Assembly (NCBI GenBank): GCA_040752005.1
Contig: JBFMFX010000003.1
Span: 173,354-237,353 of the forward strand
Origin: RBG-16-66-20 sp040752005
Lineage (GTDB): Bacteria > Pseudomonadota > Gammaproteobacteria > Burkholderiales > SG8-39
DNA length: 64,000 nt
Reading direction: 5' to 3'
The translations under genes were made by a program, and so were the position numbers. Numbering within the stretch: the first letter of the stretch is position 1; each line of letters opens with the position of its first letter. Positions 43,394 to 52,794 of this stretch are shown piece by piece. The notes under the pieces were generated by a model. That model was not told the DNA's origin. It saw only the letters and a program-made list of their open reading frames with translations, and searched no databases.

Positions 43394-44112
43394 GCGCGGT
43401 GCTCTACGCAAGAGCGGGCGCGGTGGCGACGATCACGCTCAACCGTCCGGAGAGCCGCAATGCGCTCAATCTGGAAATGTGCGAGGGGATCGAGAAGGCC
43501 GCGCGGGCGGCGGCCGCCGACCCCGACGTGCGGCTGGTGTTCGTGCGCGCCGCGGGTGTCGCCTTCTGCGCCGGCGCCGACCTGAAAGAGCGGCAGGGGA
43601 TGGACGCCGATCGAACGCGCGAGCGTCGCCTCAGGGCCTTCGCCGCCTACGCCGCGCTGGAGGCGCTGCCGATGCCGTCGGTCGCCGTCGTCGCCGGCCC
43701 GGCCGTCGGCTCCGGCTGCGAGATCGCCGCGGCCTGCGACTTCATCGTCGCCACGACCGAGGCGTGGTTCGCGACGCCCGAGGCGGTTCGCGGTACGGTC
43801 GGCGCGACCCAGCGCCTGCCGCGCGCGCTCGGGCTGCGCCTGGCGAAGGACATGATGTTCACCGGCCGCAGGCTCGGAGCCGCGGAGGCGCTGCGCCTCG
43901 GCTTCGTGACGCGGCTCGTTCAGCCTTCGGCGCTGGAGCGGGAGCTTGCCGCGATCGCCAAGGCGGTGTGCGATGCGCCGCCCGCGGCGCTCAGGCTCGC
44001 CAAGCGCTGTCTGAATGCCGGCGAGGCCGCGGCGCGCGCTGCCGCGCTCGCGACCGAGCTCGAGGCGATCGAGGAGCTGCTCGCCTCCGGCGGAGGGCTC
44101 GGCAAGCGATGA
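43390..44112 (+). CDS. Enoyl-CoA hydratase/isomerase (crotonase family)
   Basis: 240 residues. Oxyanion motif FCAGADLKER, catalytic glutamates in GSGCEIAAACD and TPEAVRG. The usual GTIPGAGGTQRL loop reads GTVGATQRL, three residues shorter, which may alter the pocket. Translationally coupled to both neighbours. Hydrates or isomerises an enoyl-CoA of the pathway. Confidence 0.9.
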   Translation: MSAVLYARAGAVATITLNRPESRNALNLEMCEGIEKAARAAAADPDVRLVFVRAAGVAFCAGADLKERQGMDADRTRERRLRAFAAYAALEALPMPSVAVVAGPAVGSGCEIAAACDFIVATTEAWFATPEAVRGTVGATQRLPRALGLRLAKDMMFTGRRLGAAEALRLGFVTRLVQPSALERELAAIAKAVCDAPPAALRLAKRCLNAGEAAARAAALATELEAIEELLASGGGLGKR

Positions 44113-45617
44113 GCTGGCAGCCGAGCACGCTGGGCGAGTTTCTGGAAGCGAACGCGCGCGAGCGCGGCGCAGCCGAGGCGCTGGTGACGCCCACTGCGCG
44201 GCTGACCTGGGCGCAGCTTTTCGACCGCGCGCGTGCCGCGGCAGGCGACCTGAAGCGACGCGGCCTTTCGCACGGCGACCGAGTCGCAATCCTGATGGGA
44301 AACGGCGAGGAATGGCTTTCCCTCTTCTACGGGGCCGCGCTCATTGGCGTGGTGACGGTACCGGTCAACACGCGCTTCAAAGCGCGCGAGGTCGCTTTCT
44401 GCCTGCGCCAGTCCGGGGCTAAGGCGGTCTATTTCACCGAGCGGTTCCTCGGCATTGATTTCGCCACGATGGTCGGGCAGGTGCGCGCCGAGCTTCCCGG
44501 GCTCGTGTGCGTCCCCGTGCGCGGAGCGTTCGATGCGGCACCGCCGGCACCGGGCAAGCGACCGGCGCCCGCGGATCTGATCCTGATCCAGTTCACCTCC
44601 GGCACCACCGCATATCCGAAGGGCGCCATGCTCACGCACGACGGCATGCTCAGAAACGCGTGGGAGGCGGGCAGGCGCATCGGGGTGCGTGCCGAAGATC
44701 GGTACTTCAACACGCGCCCCTTCTTTCACGTCGGCGGCTCGACGCTCTCGGCGCTGGTGTCGCTCGTCCACGGCTGCACGCTGGTGACGCTGCCCACCTT
44801 CGAAGCGGGCGCGGCGCTCGAGGCGATGGAGCGCGAGCGCTGCACGCTCGTTTCCGGCAACGACACGATCTTCCAGATGCTGATGGGGCATGCGGACTTT
44901 CCCCGGCGCAAGCTCGCGCTGCGCGGCGGCTGGGCGGCAGCCGGCCCGCAGACAATGCGCCGCATCGTCGAGGAGTTGGGCGCGCGCGAGATCTGCGCCG
45001 CGTACGGGCTGTCGGAAGCCTCGCCCAACGTCGCGATGAGCGACTGGCGCGATCCCCTGGAGCTTCGCCTGCAGGCGCTCGCGCCGCCGCTGCCGGAGGT
45101 GGAGATCCGGATCCGCGACGGCGAGATCCAGGTCCGCGGCTGGAACGTGATGCGCGGCTACTGCGAGAATCCCGATGCGAGTGCCGCGGCGTTCACCGCG
45201 GACGGCTGGCTGCGCACCGGCGATCTGGGCGAACTCACCGCCGACGGGCGCCTGAGGATGGTCGGGCGCCTGAAGGATGTCTTTCGCGTCGGCGGCGAGA
45301 ATGTCGCGCCCGCCGAAGTCGAGGAGGTGCTCCTTCTGCATCCGGCCGTCGAAACCGCGCAGGTGGTGGGCGTCCCGGACGCGCGCCTCGGCGAAGTGCC
45401 CTGCGCCTACGTCACGCTCAAGGCGGGCGCGCGCGCGACCGAGCCGGAGCTGGTCGCGTTCGTGCGCGCGCGCGCGGCCAACTTCCGTGTCCCGCGCTAC
45501 CTGAAAATCGTCCCCGGCTTCGAGGTGATCGGCATGACTGCGAGCGGCAAGGTGCAGAAGGCGCGGCTGCGCGAACACGCGATCCGCGAATTCGGACTCG
45601 AGGCGCCGGAGCGCTGA
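44109..45617 (+). CDS. Acyl-CoA synthetase (AMP-binding)
   Basis: 502 residues, complete ANL ligase. ATP loop IQFTSGTTAYPKGAM, YGLSEASPN, GWLRTGDLGEL, hinge GRLKDVFRVGGENVAPAEVE and catalytic Lys in MTASGKVQK. The VPVNTRFK and GRGAM-like features match medium-chain or aryl acid ligases. Co-translated with the hydratase; it would charge the acid that the module degrades. Confidence 0.93.
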   Translation: MSWQPSTLGEFLEANARERGAAEALVTPTARLTWAQLFDRARAAAGDLKRRGLSHGDRVAILMGNGEEWLSLFYGAALIGVVTVPVNTRFKAREVAFCLRQSGAKAVYFTERFLGIDFATMVGQVRAELPGLVCVPVRGAFDAAPPAPGKRPAPADLILIQFTSGTTAYPKGAMLTHDGMLRNAWEAGRRIGVRAEDRYFNTRPFFHVGGSTLSALVSLVHGCTLVTLPTFEAGAALEAMERERCTLVSGNDTIFQMLMGHADFPRRKLALRGGWAAAGPQTMRRIVEELGAREICAAYGLSEASPNVAMSDWRDPLELRLQALAPPLPEVEIRIRDGEIQVRGWNVMRGYCENPDASAAAFTADGWLRTGDLGELTADGRLRMVGRLKDVFRVGGENVAPAEVEEVLLLHPAVETAQVVGVPDARLGEVPCAYVTLKAGARATEPELVAFVRARAANFRVPRYLKIVPGFEVIGMTASGKVQKARLREHAIREFGLEAPER

Positions 45618-45636
45618 GGCCGGTGGCCAGGGGCAC

Positions 45637-46887
45637 GTGAAGCTCGTGGCAGCGCAAGGCGAGGGGAAGGCGGCGGGCTCGCACGCGAGCTCCGCACCGC
45701 GCGCGGCCGTCGCCGAGGGCGTCGGCCGCGCCGTCGTGATGCTCGCGTTCGCGTCGTTTGCGAGCGCGGCGGCGGCGCGGGTCGCCGATCCGCTACTGCC
45801 GCTCCTTGCAGCCGCTTTCGGCACGAGCGCGGGCGGCGCGTCGGCGGTGATCACGGCGTTCGCCCTTGGCTACGGCGGGCTTCAGCTCGTCAACGGGCCG
45901 CTCGGCGACCGGATCGGCAAATACCGCATGGTGTTCTGGCTGATCGCGATCTCTGCGGCGGGAAATCTCGCCTGCGCGCTTGCGCCGTCGCTGCCGCTGC
46001 TGGTCGCGGCGCGCTTCGCGACCGGAGCGAGTGTGGGCGCGGTCATCCCGATCGCGATGGCGTGGATCGGCGATGTGGTGCCCTACGAGCGCCGCCAACC
46101 GGTGCTCGCCCGCTTTCTCATCGGCCACATGGCCGGCATCGCGGTCGCGACGACCGCTGCCGGATGGCTGGGCGAGCGGGCCGGTTGGCGCGCGGTGTTC
46201 GTGGCGCTCGCCGCCCTGTACGTCGCGGTCGCGCTGCTCCTTGCCTACGAGCTGCGCAGCAACGCCGTGACGCGAAGATCGGCCGGGACGGGCGTACCGT
46301 TTGTGCGCGCGTTCGCCGGCATGGCGGAGCTGGTGCGCCGACCCCGGGTGCGTGTCGTGCTCGCGACGGTGTTTCTCGAAGGCGCGCTGTTTTACGGCGC
46401 GCTTGCCTTCGTCGCCTGGCACGCGCACCACCGGCTCGGGCTCACCGTCGGTGCAGCCGGCATGCTGGTGAGCGCCTTCGCCGCCGGAGGGCTCCTGTAC
46501 GCCCTGGCGGCGGGCCGGCTCGTTCCGGCGCTCGGCGAGCGCGGGCTGGTGCTGGCAGGTGGGCTGCTCCTCGGCACCGCATACTTGGGGCTTGCGGCCG
46601 CGCCTTCGGCCGCGCTCGCGGTCGCCTGCGTGACCGGGCTGGGCGCGGGACTTTATCTCCTGCACAACACGCTGCAGGTCCACGCCACGCAAATGGCTCC
46701 TGAAGCGCGCGGTGCGGCGCTCGCGCTGTTCGCCTTCTGCCTGTTCATCGGACAGGCGGCTGGCGTTTGGCTCGCCTCGCGCGCGGTGGACGTCGCGGGC
46801 ACGCCGGCGGTGTTCCTTGCCGCCGCCGCGGCGCTTCCGGCCCTTGCCCTTTACTTCCGTCGCGAGATGAGCAAGCGGCGGGCGTAG
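45637..46887 (+). CDS. Major facilitator superfamily transporter
   Basis: 416 residues, twelve predicted helices. The MFS loop 2-3 motif appears as GPLGDRIGKYR after helix 2, and ARFATGASVGAVIPIAMAWIGD is helix 4-5. Resembles the AraJ/DHA1-like efflux group. It starts 19 nt after the acyl-CoA synthetase, so it may import or export a pathway compound. GTG start; the first 30 residues are a soluble Ala/Ser-rich lead. Confidence 0.88.
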   Translation: MKLVAAQGEGKAAGSHASSAPRAAVAEGVGRAVVMLAFASFASAAAARVADPLLPLLAAAFGTSAGGASAVITAFALGYGGLQLVNGPLGDRIGKYRMVFWLIAISAAGNLACALAPSLPLLVAARFATGASVGAVIPIAMAWIGDVVPYERRQPVLARFLIGHMAGIAVATTAAGWLGERAGWRAVFVALAALYVAVALLLAYELRSNAVTRRSAGTGVPFVRAFAGMAELVRRPRVRVVLATVFLEGALFYGALAFVAWHAHHRLGLTVGAAGMLVSAFAAGGLLYALAAGRLVPALGERGLVLAGGLLLGTAYLGLAAAPSAALAVACVTGLGAGLYLLHNTLQVHATQMAPEARGAALALFAFCLFIGQAAGVWLASRAVDVAGTPAVFLAAAAALPALALYFRREMSKRRA

Positions 46888-46915
46888 GCGAGGCGCCCAA
46901 CCGGCCCGATCGGCC

Positions 46916-47491
46916 CTACGCCGCGACGCGCTGCGGAGACTTCGCGGCGCGCGCCTTGGCGACCAGCTTCTGCAGGAGCTGCGCAAGCAGCTGCCGCGTC
47001 GGCTCGTGCGTCAGTTTGCCCTGCGAATCGAATTTGCTCGCGGCATCGGCGATCGCCAGTTCCGGCTGCAGTACCGCGTCCATGTTGAGGAACACGAAGC
47101 ACTGGCGCAGGTGATACTGCGCGCGCACGCCTCCGAACATGCCCACCGAAGCGCTGACGAGCGCGACCGGCTTGCCATTCCAGGCGCTGTCGCCGTAGGG
47201 CCGCGAGGCCCAGTCGATCGCGTTCTTGAGCACGCCCGGCATCGAGTAGTTGTATTCAGGGGTCGCGAACAGAATCGCGTCGGCGGCACGAATCCGCCTC
47301 TTCAGCTCGACCACCGGCGCTGGCGGCGCGAGCTCCTGATCCTGGTTGAAGGGCGGAATGCCGCCGAGATCGAAGATGTCGAGCGTGGTGTCGGCGGGCA
47401 ACAGTTCCCGCGCGGCGCGAAGCACCGCTTTGTTGTACGACTGCGAGCGGAGGCTGCCCGCGATGCCGAGGATCAAGATGGGTTCGCTCAT
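46916..47491 (-). CDS. NADPH-dependent FMN reductase
   Basis: 191 residues, flavodoxin-like. FMN-phosphate loop GIAGSLRSQSYNKAVL, ring contacts FATPEYNYSMPGVLKNAIDWASRP, and LVSASVGMFGGVRAQ. Similar to chromate/quinone reductases and azoreductases of the SsuE/ChrR group. Stands alone; convergent with the MFS gene. Confidence 0.93.
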   Translation of the reverse strand: MSEPILILGIAGSLRSQSYNKAVLRAARELLPADTTLDIFDLGGIPPFNQDQELAPPAPVVELKRRIRAADAILFATPEYNYSMPGVLKNAIDWASRPYGDSAWNGKPVALVSASVGMFGGVRAQYHLRQCFVFLNMDAVLQPELAIADAASKFDSQGKLTHEPTRQLLAQLLQKLVAKARAAKSPQRVAA

Positions 47492-47611
47492 GCAAGTCTC
47501 CTCATGATTCTGGCCAACGCGATAGCATGCCGCGCGGCCCGCGCAACGGTTTGACCGCGATCAAGCGGCGCGACCCCCGGGCAAACGACGGATCGGGCCA
47601 CGGCGGTCAAC

Positions 47612-47914
47612 TCATGTGGCGTCCCGCGGGCCGAGCAGGGGATGCTGCTTGGTCGGCGCGGCGTCAACGAGCGCCTGCGGCGCGGCGAGGCTTGCGAGCG
47701 CGAGCCGCACGCGCCGCAGGAGGTCGTTCTCGTTGCCCGGCATCCCTTCCTCGGTCGCCACGGCGGCCTCGACCGCGTCGTATTCCCATGCCTTGAGGAC
47801 GTCAATCTTCTGCCCGCGCGTGAGCCCGGGGTGCGCGACGACCTCCTCCGGCGTGGCGAATACCGAAGCCGGGTCGAACAGGGCCCGCTCGAAGTCGATC
47901 CGCGGGGAATCCAT
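47612..47914 (-). CDS. Hypothetical conserved small protein
   Basis: 100 residues. Acidic and helical: MDSPRIDFERALFDPASVF, EEVVAHPGLTRGQKIDVLKAWEYDAVE, NDLLRRVRLAL. The phrase PxEVxxxxxLxxxQKxxILxxWExDA is common in small hypothetical proteins of betaproteobacteria. No function known. An ATG at 47956 is possible but adds a basic stretch unlike the family. Confidence 0.75.
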   Translation of the reverse strand: MDSPRIDFERALFDPASVFATPEEVVAHPGLTRGQKIDVLKAWEYDAVEAAVATEEGMPGNENDLLRRVRLALASLAAPQALVDAAPTKQHPLLGPRDAT

Positions 47915-48065
47915 GTGCGAACGGTAACGGCGACGGGCGCCGGCAGATTGATTCACGTCAAATTCCCGTGCGCGTCGCGCTGCCGCCCTCGACGCCGGCC
48001 GATCGGGCCCGGAGAGACCTTTCGCGACCGCGCGGCCGAGCCATCGAGCCGCTGGGCCAAGCGCT

Positions 48066-48491
48066 TCACGGCACGAGCATCACCGGCAGCTTCGACGCCT
48101 GCAGGACGCGCAACGCGACCGAGCCGGCGAAAAAGTCGGCCAGCCGCTTCCCGTGCCGCCCCATGATGATCGCGTCGCAGGCGAGATTTTCGGCGTGCGA
48201 GGCGATCGTGTCGGCGATCGGCCCCTTGAGCGCTTCGCGGCTGTAGGGTACGCCGGAATCCCGTACCTCGGCCTCGGCGCGCTCGAGGACGACCTCGGCG
48301 TTGCGGCGCTGAAGGCTCTCGATATCCTCACGGGAAACATGTTCGGCGAGCGCGCCGTTGAGCTGTGCCGGCTCGTAAACATGCACCAGGTGGAGCGACG
48401 AGCCGGGTACGAGCCTTGCAAGGCGCACCGCCTCGCGCAGCGCGCGCAGCGAGGCGGTGGAGCCGTCAACGGGGACGAGAAACTTTTTCAT
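48066..48491 (-). CDS. Universal stress protein UspA
   Basis: 141 residues, single Usp domain: MKKFLVPVDGSTASLRALREAV, LHLVHVYEP, and the ATP-type loop IIMGRHGKRLADFFAGSVALRVLQASKLPVMLV (GxxG...GS). The loop is intact, so ATP binding is likely, unlike in the UspA domain fused to TerC. The start overlaps the stop of the PsiE gene (ATGA), so they form one unit. Confidence 0.93.
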   Translation of the reverse strand: MKKFLVPVDGSTASLRALREAVRLARLVPGSSLHLVHVYEPAQLNGALAEHVSREDIESLQRRNAEVVLERAEAEVRDSGVPYSREALKGPIADTIASHAENLACDAIIMGRHGKRLADFFAGSVALRVLQASKLPVMLVP

Positions 48492-48985
48492 AGGCCAGGC
48501 GAATGCACTCTTTCACCCCGGGATACGACCCGGCGTTCGTCCTTGTCGCGCATCAGCCAGTAAGTCACGCCGACGACCAGCGTGACCGCGGCGAGCCCGA
48601 GGAGTTGCACCGCCGTGACGTCCCTGATGTCGAGGATGATGAATTTGCGCGCGAGCGCGAGCAGTGCGATGAGGAGAACCACCTTGGTCTGCACGATGCT
48701 CTGCTCCCGGGCCACCACGTATTGCAAGGTGTGGTTGAACTCCAGCGCGATGAGCAGCGTCACGATGTCCCCGAACACGTCCTGGAACGCCCGGTGATCG
48801 AGCGGATCAAAGACGCCGGCGAGAAGCCCGGTGATCACGCGGTGCGCCAGCCGGTAGAGCGCGACCAGGACGACGAGCGAAATAAGCCCGGTCAGGGCGA
48901 GAGCCACCACGCTCTCGAAGCGCTGGTAGAACGTCTGCATCGCCCATTCGGCGCGCATCCGGCGCCACCGGTCAAAGAGTTTCAT
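48488..48985 (-). CDS. PsiE family membrane protein
   Basis: 165 residues with four helices (about 28-50, 75-92, 100-118, 128-145). FGDIVTLLIALEFNHTLQYVVAREQSIVQTKVVLLIALLALARKFIILD is the PsiE core. E. coli PsiE is induced by phosphate starvation; its biochemical role is unknown. Co-transcribed with uspA. Confidence 0.88.
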   Translation of the reverse strand: MKLFDRWRRMRAEWAMQTFYQRFESVVALALTGLISLVVLVALYRLAHRVITGLLAGVFDPLDHRAFQDVFGDIVTLLIALEFNHTLQYVVAREQSIVQTKVVLLIALLALARKFIILDIRDVTAVQLLGLAAVTLVVGVTYWLMRDKDERRVVSRGERVHSPGL

Positions 48986-49333
48986 CGCGACTCACGGCGG
49001 ATGGCCCCGGGCGGCGACGTCTCGCGCGCCGCGCTCAGGCCGCAGACGCCCGGCGGCTGCGGCACCGCGATTCCCCGCTCGCCTTTCACTCGTGTTTTTC
49101 TACCGTGCAGCCCGCGGCCCGGTTTTGCGCTGGATCAACTGTTGGCGCGCGACGCGGCCGGCATCCGCCGAGGCGGTGGCCAGCGGGCGCTTTGGGGGCC
49201 GCGAGCGTCACGGAGCGCGGGGGCAGAGCGGCCCGGAGCCGCGCGTCGGCGCCGGGGAATGCCGCGCGGCGCGCCGCGCATGCCGCGCGCGAGAGGGCTG
49301 GGGCGAAGGAGCCGCGCGGCGCGGCCGCGTCGC
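48986..49333. other. Intergenic region, 348 bp, no gene seen
   Basis: Very GC-rich. Open frames on both strands are Arg/Ala-rich shadows. One TTTTTC stretch near 49095 could be part of a promoter for psiE-uspA (minus strand reads GAAAAACACGAG). No clear hairpin, repeat or RNA motif. Confidence 0.4.
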
Positions 49334-49912
49334 TCAGAGCTTGCGCGTGTCCCTGCGCACCCGTTCGAGGTACTTGCCGGTCGCGACCTCCACCCGCACG
49401 TGGTCACCCTCCTTGATGAACTGCGGCGCAAGGATTTCCATGCCGTTTTCGAGCACCACGGTCTTGAAGGGCGTACCCTCGTGCTCCTTGAGACCCGGCG
49501 GCGCGGTGACCACCGCCAGCTCGACGGCCTCGGGAAAGACCACGCGCACCGGCTTGCCCTGGTCGAATTCGACCGGAATCTTCATTCCCGGGCGAAGAAA
49601 CCGGTCGAGCGGGGCGATCGCCGCCTTGGCAAGGCTCACCTGCTCGAAGTTCTCCGGGTCCATGAAGGTGAAGCTGTCGCCGTCGGAATAGAGGTACTCC
49701 ATCTGCCGGCGCTCGAGTTCCACGTCCTCGATCTTGTCGTCGGGATGAAAGCGCAGCTCCTTCAGATGCCCGGTCTTCAGTGCCTTCGCCTTGACGAAGA
49801 CGAGGCTGCCGAACTTGCCGGCGGCCACGCGGTACTCGGCCTCGGTGGCGAGAAGCAGCTCGCCGCCGTGGCGAAACGCCGTGCCGGCCCGCAGCTCAGC
49901 CGCCGGAATCAC
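49334..49912 (-). CDS. Elongation factor P paralogue with Lys-tipped loop
   Basis: 192 residues, three-domain EF-P. The N-terminal KOW domain has the loop EYRVAAGKFGSLVFVKAKALKTG; the tip residue is Lys (about 33). Middle: MEYLYSDGDSFTFMDPENFEQV; C-terminal: VELAVVTAPPGLK and TGKYLERVR. Typical betaproteobacterial EF-P has an Arg tip (rhamnosylated), so this may be a second, differently modified EF-P or one acting unmodified. The GTG start overlaps the PP2C stop (GTGA), so both are made together. No modification gene (EpmA, EarP, YmfI) is nearby. Confidence 0.82.
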   Translation of the reverse strand: MIPAAELRAGTAFRHGGELLLATEAEYRVAAGKFGSLVFVKAKALKTGHLKELRFHPDDKIEDVELERRQMEYLYSDGDSFTFMDPENFEQVSLAKAAIAPLDRFLRPGMKIPVEFDQGKPVRVVFPEAVELAVVTAPPGLKEHEGTPFKTVVLENGMEILAPQFIKEGDHVRVEVATGKYLERVRRDTRKL

Positions 49913-50700
49913 CGCGCGGCCTCCTGCTTCAGGGCGCCGATCCGCACCAGCGCGAGCGAAACGTTGTCGCGCGCCCGTGCCGCCATCGCCGCCTCGAACA
50001 GTGAGTTCGCCGAGGCGGCGAGATCGGGACCGATCAAGGCGGCGATTTCCTCCGGCGCGAGCGCGTCGTACAGCCCGTCGCTGCACAGAAGGTAGGTGCT
50101 GCCCGGCCGGCAGGGCTCCACGCGCAGGTGCGGCTCGATGTCCATGTACTCCCAGGCGCCACCGAGGGACTGCGTCACCATCCCCGAGCGTCGCACGAAT
50201 CCGCCGGTCTCCCAATCGGCATCGGCGCTGTCATCCACCGAGAGCTGCTCCAGCCGACCGTCCGCGATCCGGTAGGCGCGGCTGTCGCCGACGTTGAACA
50301 CCGCGACGCCCTGCGGTCGCGCGACCAGTCCGCTCACCACCGTCCCCATTCCGGAACACTGCGGAAAGCGCTGCATGACGGCATAGAACTGCGTGTTGAT
50401 CTGGCGCAGCGCCGCGCCGATACGCTCCTGCGGAACCTCGGCAAGCATCTTCGCGAGGCACTCGGCGGCAAGGCGACTCGCCACGTCGCCGGCCGGATGC
50501 CCGCCCATGCCGTCGGCGACAATGCACACGAAAGGCGCGTCCAGCGCCTGCGAGATCACGCGCGCCGCGAGCATGTCCTCTTGCGCGATCCAGCCGTCCA
50601 CCGCGAGGCAATCCTCGTTCCTTGCCCGCACCGCGCCCCGATGCGTCAGCGCCGCAGCTTCAACGCACAGCGCTTGGCCGGCAGACCGATCCTCGCTCAA
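49909..50700 (-). CDS. PP2C-type Ser/Thr protein phosphatase
   Basis: 263 residues. All PP2C metal motifs are present: RARNEDCLAVD, VADGMGGHPAGDVAS, NVGDSRAYRIADG, LLCSDGLYDAL and ARDNVSLALV. Related to PppA/PstP/Stp phosphatases that oppose Hanks kinases, often with type VI secretion; no kinase or T6SS gene is present here. Upstream partner of the EF-P paralogue. Confidence 0.92.
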   Translation of the reverse strand: MSEDRSAGQALCVEAAALTHRGAVRARNEDCLAVDGWIAQEDMLAARVISQALDAPFVCIVADGMGGHPAGDVASRLAAECLAKMLAEVPQERIGAALRQINTQFYAVMQRFPQCSGMGTVVSGLVARPQGVAVFNVGDSRAYRIADGRLEQLSVDDSADADWETGGFVRRSGMVTQSLGGAWEYMDIEPHLRVEPCRPGSTYLLCSDGLYDALAPEEIAALIGPDLAASANSLFEAAMAARARDNVSLALVRIGALKQEAAR

Positions 50701-50751
50701 ATGCCCCCCCGATAAAGCTTACGCCATGTCGCGGCGGAGGGGGAAGGTGCG

Positions 50752-52794
50752 TCAGAACGCGAAAGACGCCTGCAACCCGATCATCGCGGTGCGTGCCGGA
50801 GCCGGCTCGAAAAAGCGACCGCCGGCCGCGTTGACAATCACCGAGCCGGCGTAGCGCCGGTCGCCGAGATTCTCGATGCGCACGAACTCGGTGACCCTCC
50901 ATTTCGTCCCCTTCTGGGTAAAGCCGGCGGCGAAGTTCGCGACGCTGTACGGCTCGGCAAAATCGGTGTTGGTGTCGTTGACGGCCACACGCCCCTTGCG
51001 CTGGACTTCCAGCGCGGCGGCGAACCCGGAGGGCTCGTGGCGCCAGCGCAGCTCGGCGAAGAGCGTGCTTGGCGCGACGCCAGGCAGCACGTTGCCGGCG
51101 GGCACGGTCACCGCGGGCGTGCCGCCGGTGAAGGTGTCGCGGAAGGTGGCGTCGAGCCGCGTCCAGGCGAGCGCAGCCTCGAGCCCTGCCGGCAGGGGCG
51201 TCTCGATGCCCAGCTCCAGGCCGTTCCTTTTCGTGCGGCCGGCATTTTTGAACGTGGTGCGGCCGCCGACGTTGGTATCCACCACGATCTCGCGATCGGT
51301 GGCGACGTCGAAGAGGGCGACGTGCAGGCGCGTGCCGGCGCCGAGCACCGCCTTGACTCCGGCCTCGACGTGCCGGCTGCGCGCGGCCTGCAGCGCAAAG
51401 TTGAGTCCGGTGCCCGCGGGCCGGTAGGCGAGCTCGGTGAACGTCGGTGTCTCGAAGCCGCGGCCGTGATTGGCGTACACGCTCAGCGCCGGCGTGACGC
51501 GATACAGGATCCCGAACGCCGGTGTCGCCGCGCGGAACGTCCGGCTGCCGGAGTCGTCGGGGTTGCCCGGCGCGACGAAAAAATCATCCAGCCGGAACGC
51601 GACGCGGCTTGCGCGCAGGCCGGCGAGCGCGATCCAGCGTTCCGCAAAGCGCCACTCGGCCTGCGCGTAGGCGCCGGTCGCCGAGACGCGGTTATCCTCG
51701 TCGCGGCGCAGGGCACCCAGCTGGCCGGCCGAATTGACGAAGCCGCGGCGGCGATCGGTCATGCGCTCGTACTCGCCGCCCAGTTGCAGCACGAGCGGCC
51801 GATCCGCGAGCGCACCGCGCAGTTCGAGGCGGAGGGACGCTCCGCCGTAGCCGCGATCCAGATCCACCACGCCGCCGGAGCTGGTTGCCGGCGCATCGCC
51901 GGCAAAGCCGAGGTACTGGCGCACGCGGCGCTCGCCGAGATACACCGCACCGTGCAGCGTGGCGGAATCGGAGAGCCGGTGCGCGAGGCTCGCGCCGGCC
52001 TGCTTTTGTTCCTGGCTCTTGCGCGTATCGAATGCGAGCGCCGCGGGACTCACCTGCCGCGGGTTCGCTTCCATCTCGGCGCGCGTCAGGCCCATCGGAT
52101 CCTGCGCCTCGGGACTGGCGAGCGAGTTGGCGACGAGCGTCAGCCGCGAATCGGCGCCGGCGGCGAGGACTGCCTTTGCGTTCAACTGCTCGCGCCGCGC
52201 CGCGCTGTGCTCGCGCCATCCGCCGGTACGAAAGCGCGCGCTGCTCACCACCCAGGTCTCACCGCCGAGCTTGAGCGCCTCGCGCAGCGTGTCGAATGCG
52301 CCGGCGAGGAACTCGCCGGATGCGCCCGGTACGCCGCGCTCGGTGAAAATCTGCACCACGCCGCCCGCGGCATTGCCGTGCATCACCGAGAACGGGCCGC
52401 GCAGCACTTCGATCCGTTCCGCCGAGCCGAGGTCGAAATGCGATACCTGTCCCTGGCCGTCGGGAAAGCTCGCCGGAATGCCGTCGGCAAGCAGGCGTAG
52501 GCCGCGGATGCCGAAGGTCGAGCGACTGCCGAAGCCGCGCGAAGTCATCTGCAGGTCCTGCGCATAGTTGTAGCGGTTGTGCACCGAGATCCCCGGCACG
52601 CGCCCGAGCGATTCGGAAAGATTCACCTGCGGCTTTGCCCAGCGGATGGCATCGGCCTGCACTCGGTCTACCGCGGCGGGTACTTCTAGGCTCGGCCGCT
52701 CGATGCGCGTCGCGGTGACGGTGACGGCGTCCTCCTCGGCGCGCGCCGCGCAGCAGGCGGCGAGCAGCAGACAGAGCAGCGCGCGCGTCCTCAT
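50752..52794 (-). CDS. pqqU: TonB-dependent receptor, PqqU/YncD-like
   Basis: 680 residues: signal peptide to about 19, TonB box DAVTVTATR, plug to about 150, 22-strand barrel ending with IGLQASFAF. It follows E. coli YncD (PqqU) closely by memory: NLSESLGRVPGISVHNRYNYAQDLQMTSRGFGSRSTFGIRG-like plug residues, DGIPASFPDGQGQ, EVLRGPFSVMHGN, GRGFETPTFTELAYR, and RYAGSVIVNAAGGRFFEPAP at the end. PqqU imports pyrroloquinoline quinone. Context supports this: it overlaps a cytochrome c gene that overlaps a sorbosone-dehydrogenase-like gene. Assignment by similarity and context, not by experiment. Confidence 0.8.
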   Translation of the reverse strand: MRTRALLCLLLAACCAARAEEDAVTVTATRIERPSLEVPAAVDRVQADAIRWAKPQVNLSESLGRVPGISVHNRYNYAQDLQMTSRGFGSRSTFGIRGLRLLADGIPASFPDGQGQVSHFDLGSAERIEVLRGPFSVMHGNAAGGVVQIFTERGVPGASGEFLAGAFDTLREALKLGGETWVVSSARFRTGGWREHSAARREQLNAKAVLAAGADSRLTLVANSLASPEAQDPMGLTRAEMEANPRQVSPAALAFDTRKSQEQKQAGASLAHRLSDSATLHGAVYLGERRVRQYLGFAGDAPATSSGGVVDLDRGYGGASLRLELRGALADRPLVLQLGGEYERMTDRRRGFVNSAGQLGALRRDEDNRVSATGAYAQAEWRFAERWIALAGLRASRVAFRLDDFFVAPGNPDDSGSRTFRAATPAFGILYRVTPALSVYANHGRGFETPTFTELAYRPAGTGLNFALQAARSRHVEAGVKAVLGAGTRLHVALFDVATDREIVVDTNVGGRTTFKNAGRTKRNGLELGIETPLPAGLEAALAWTRLDATFRDTFTGGTPAVTVPAGNVLPGVAPSTLFAELRWRHEPSGFAAALEVQRKGRVAVNDTNTDFAEPYSVANFAAGFTQKGTKWRVTEFVRIENLGDRRYAGSVIVNAAGGRFFEPAPARTAMIGLQASFAF

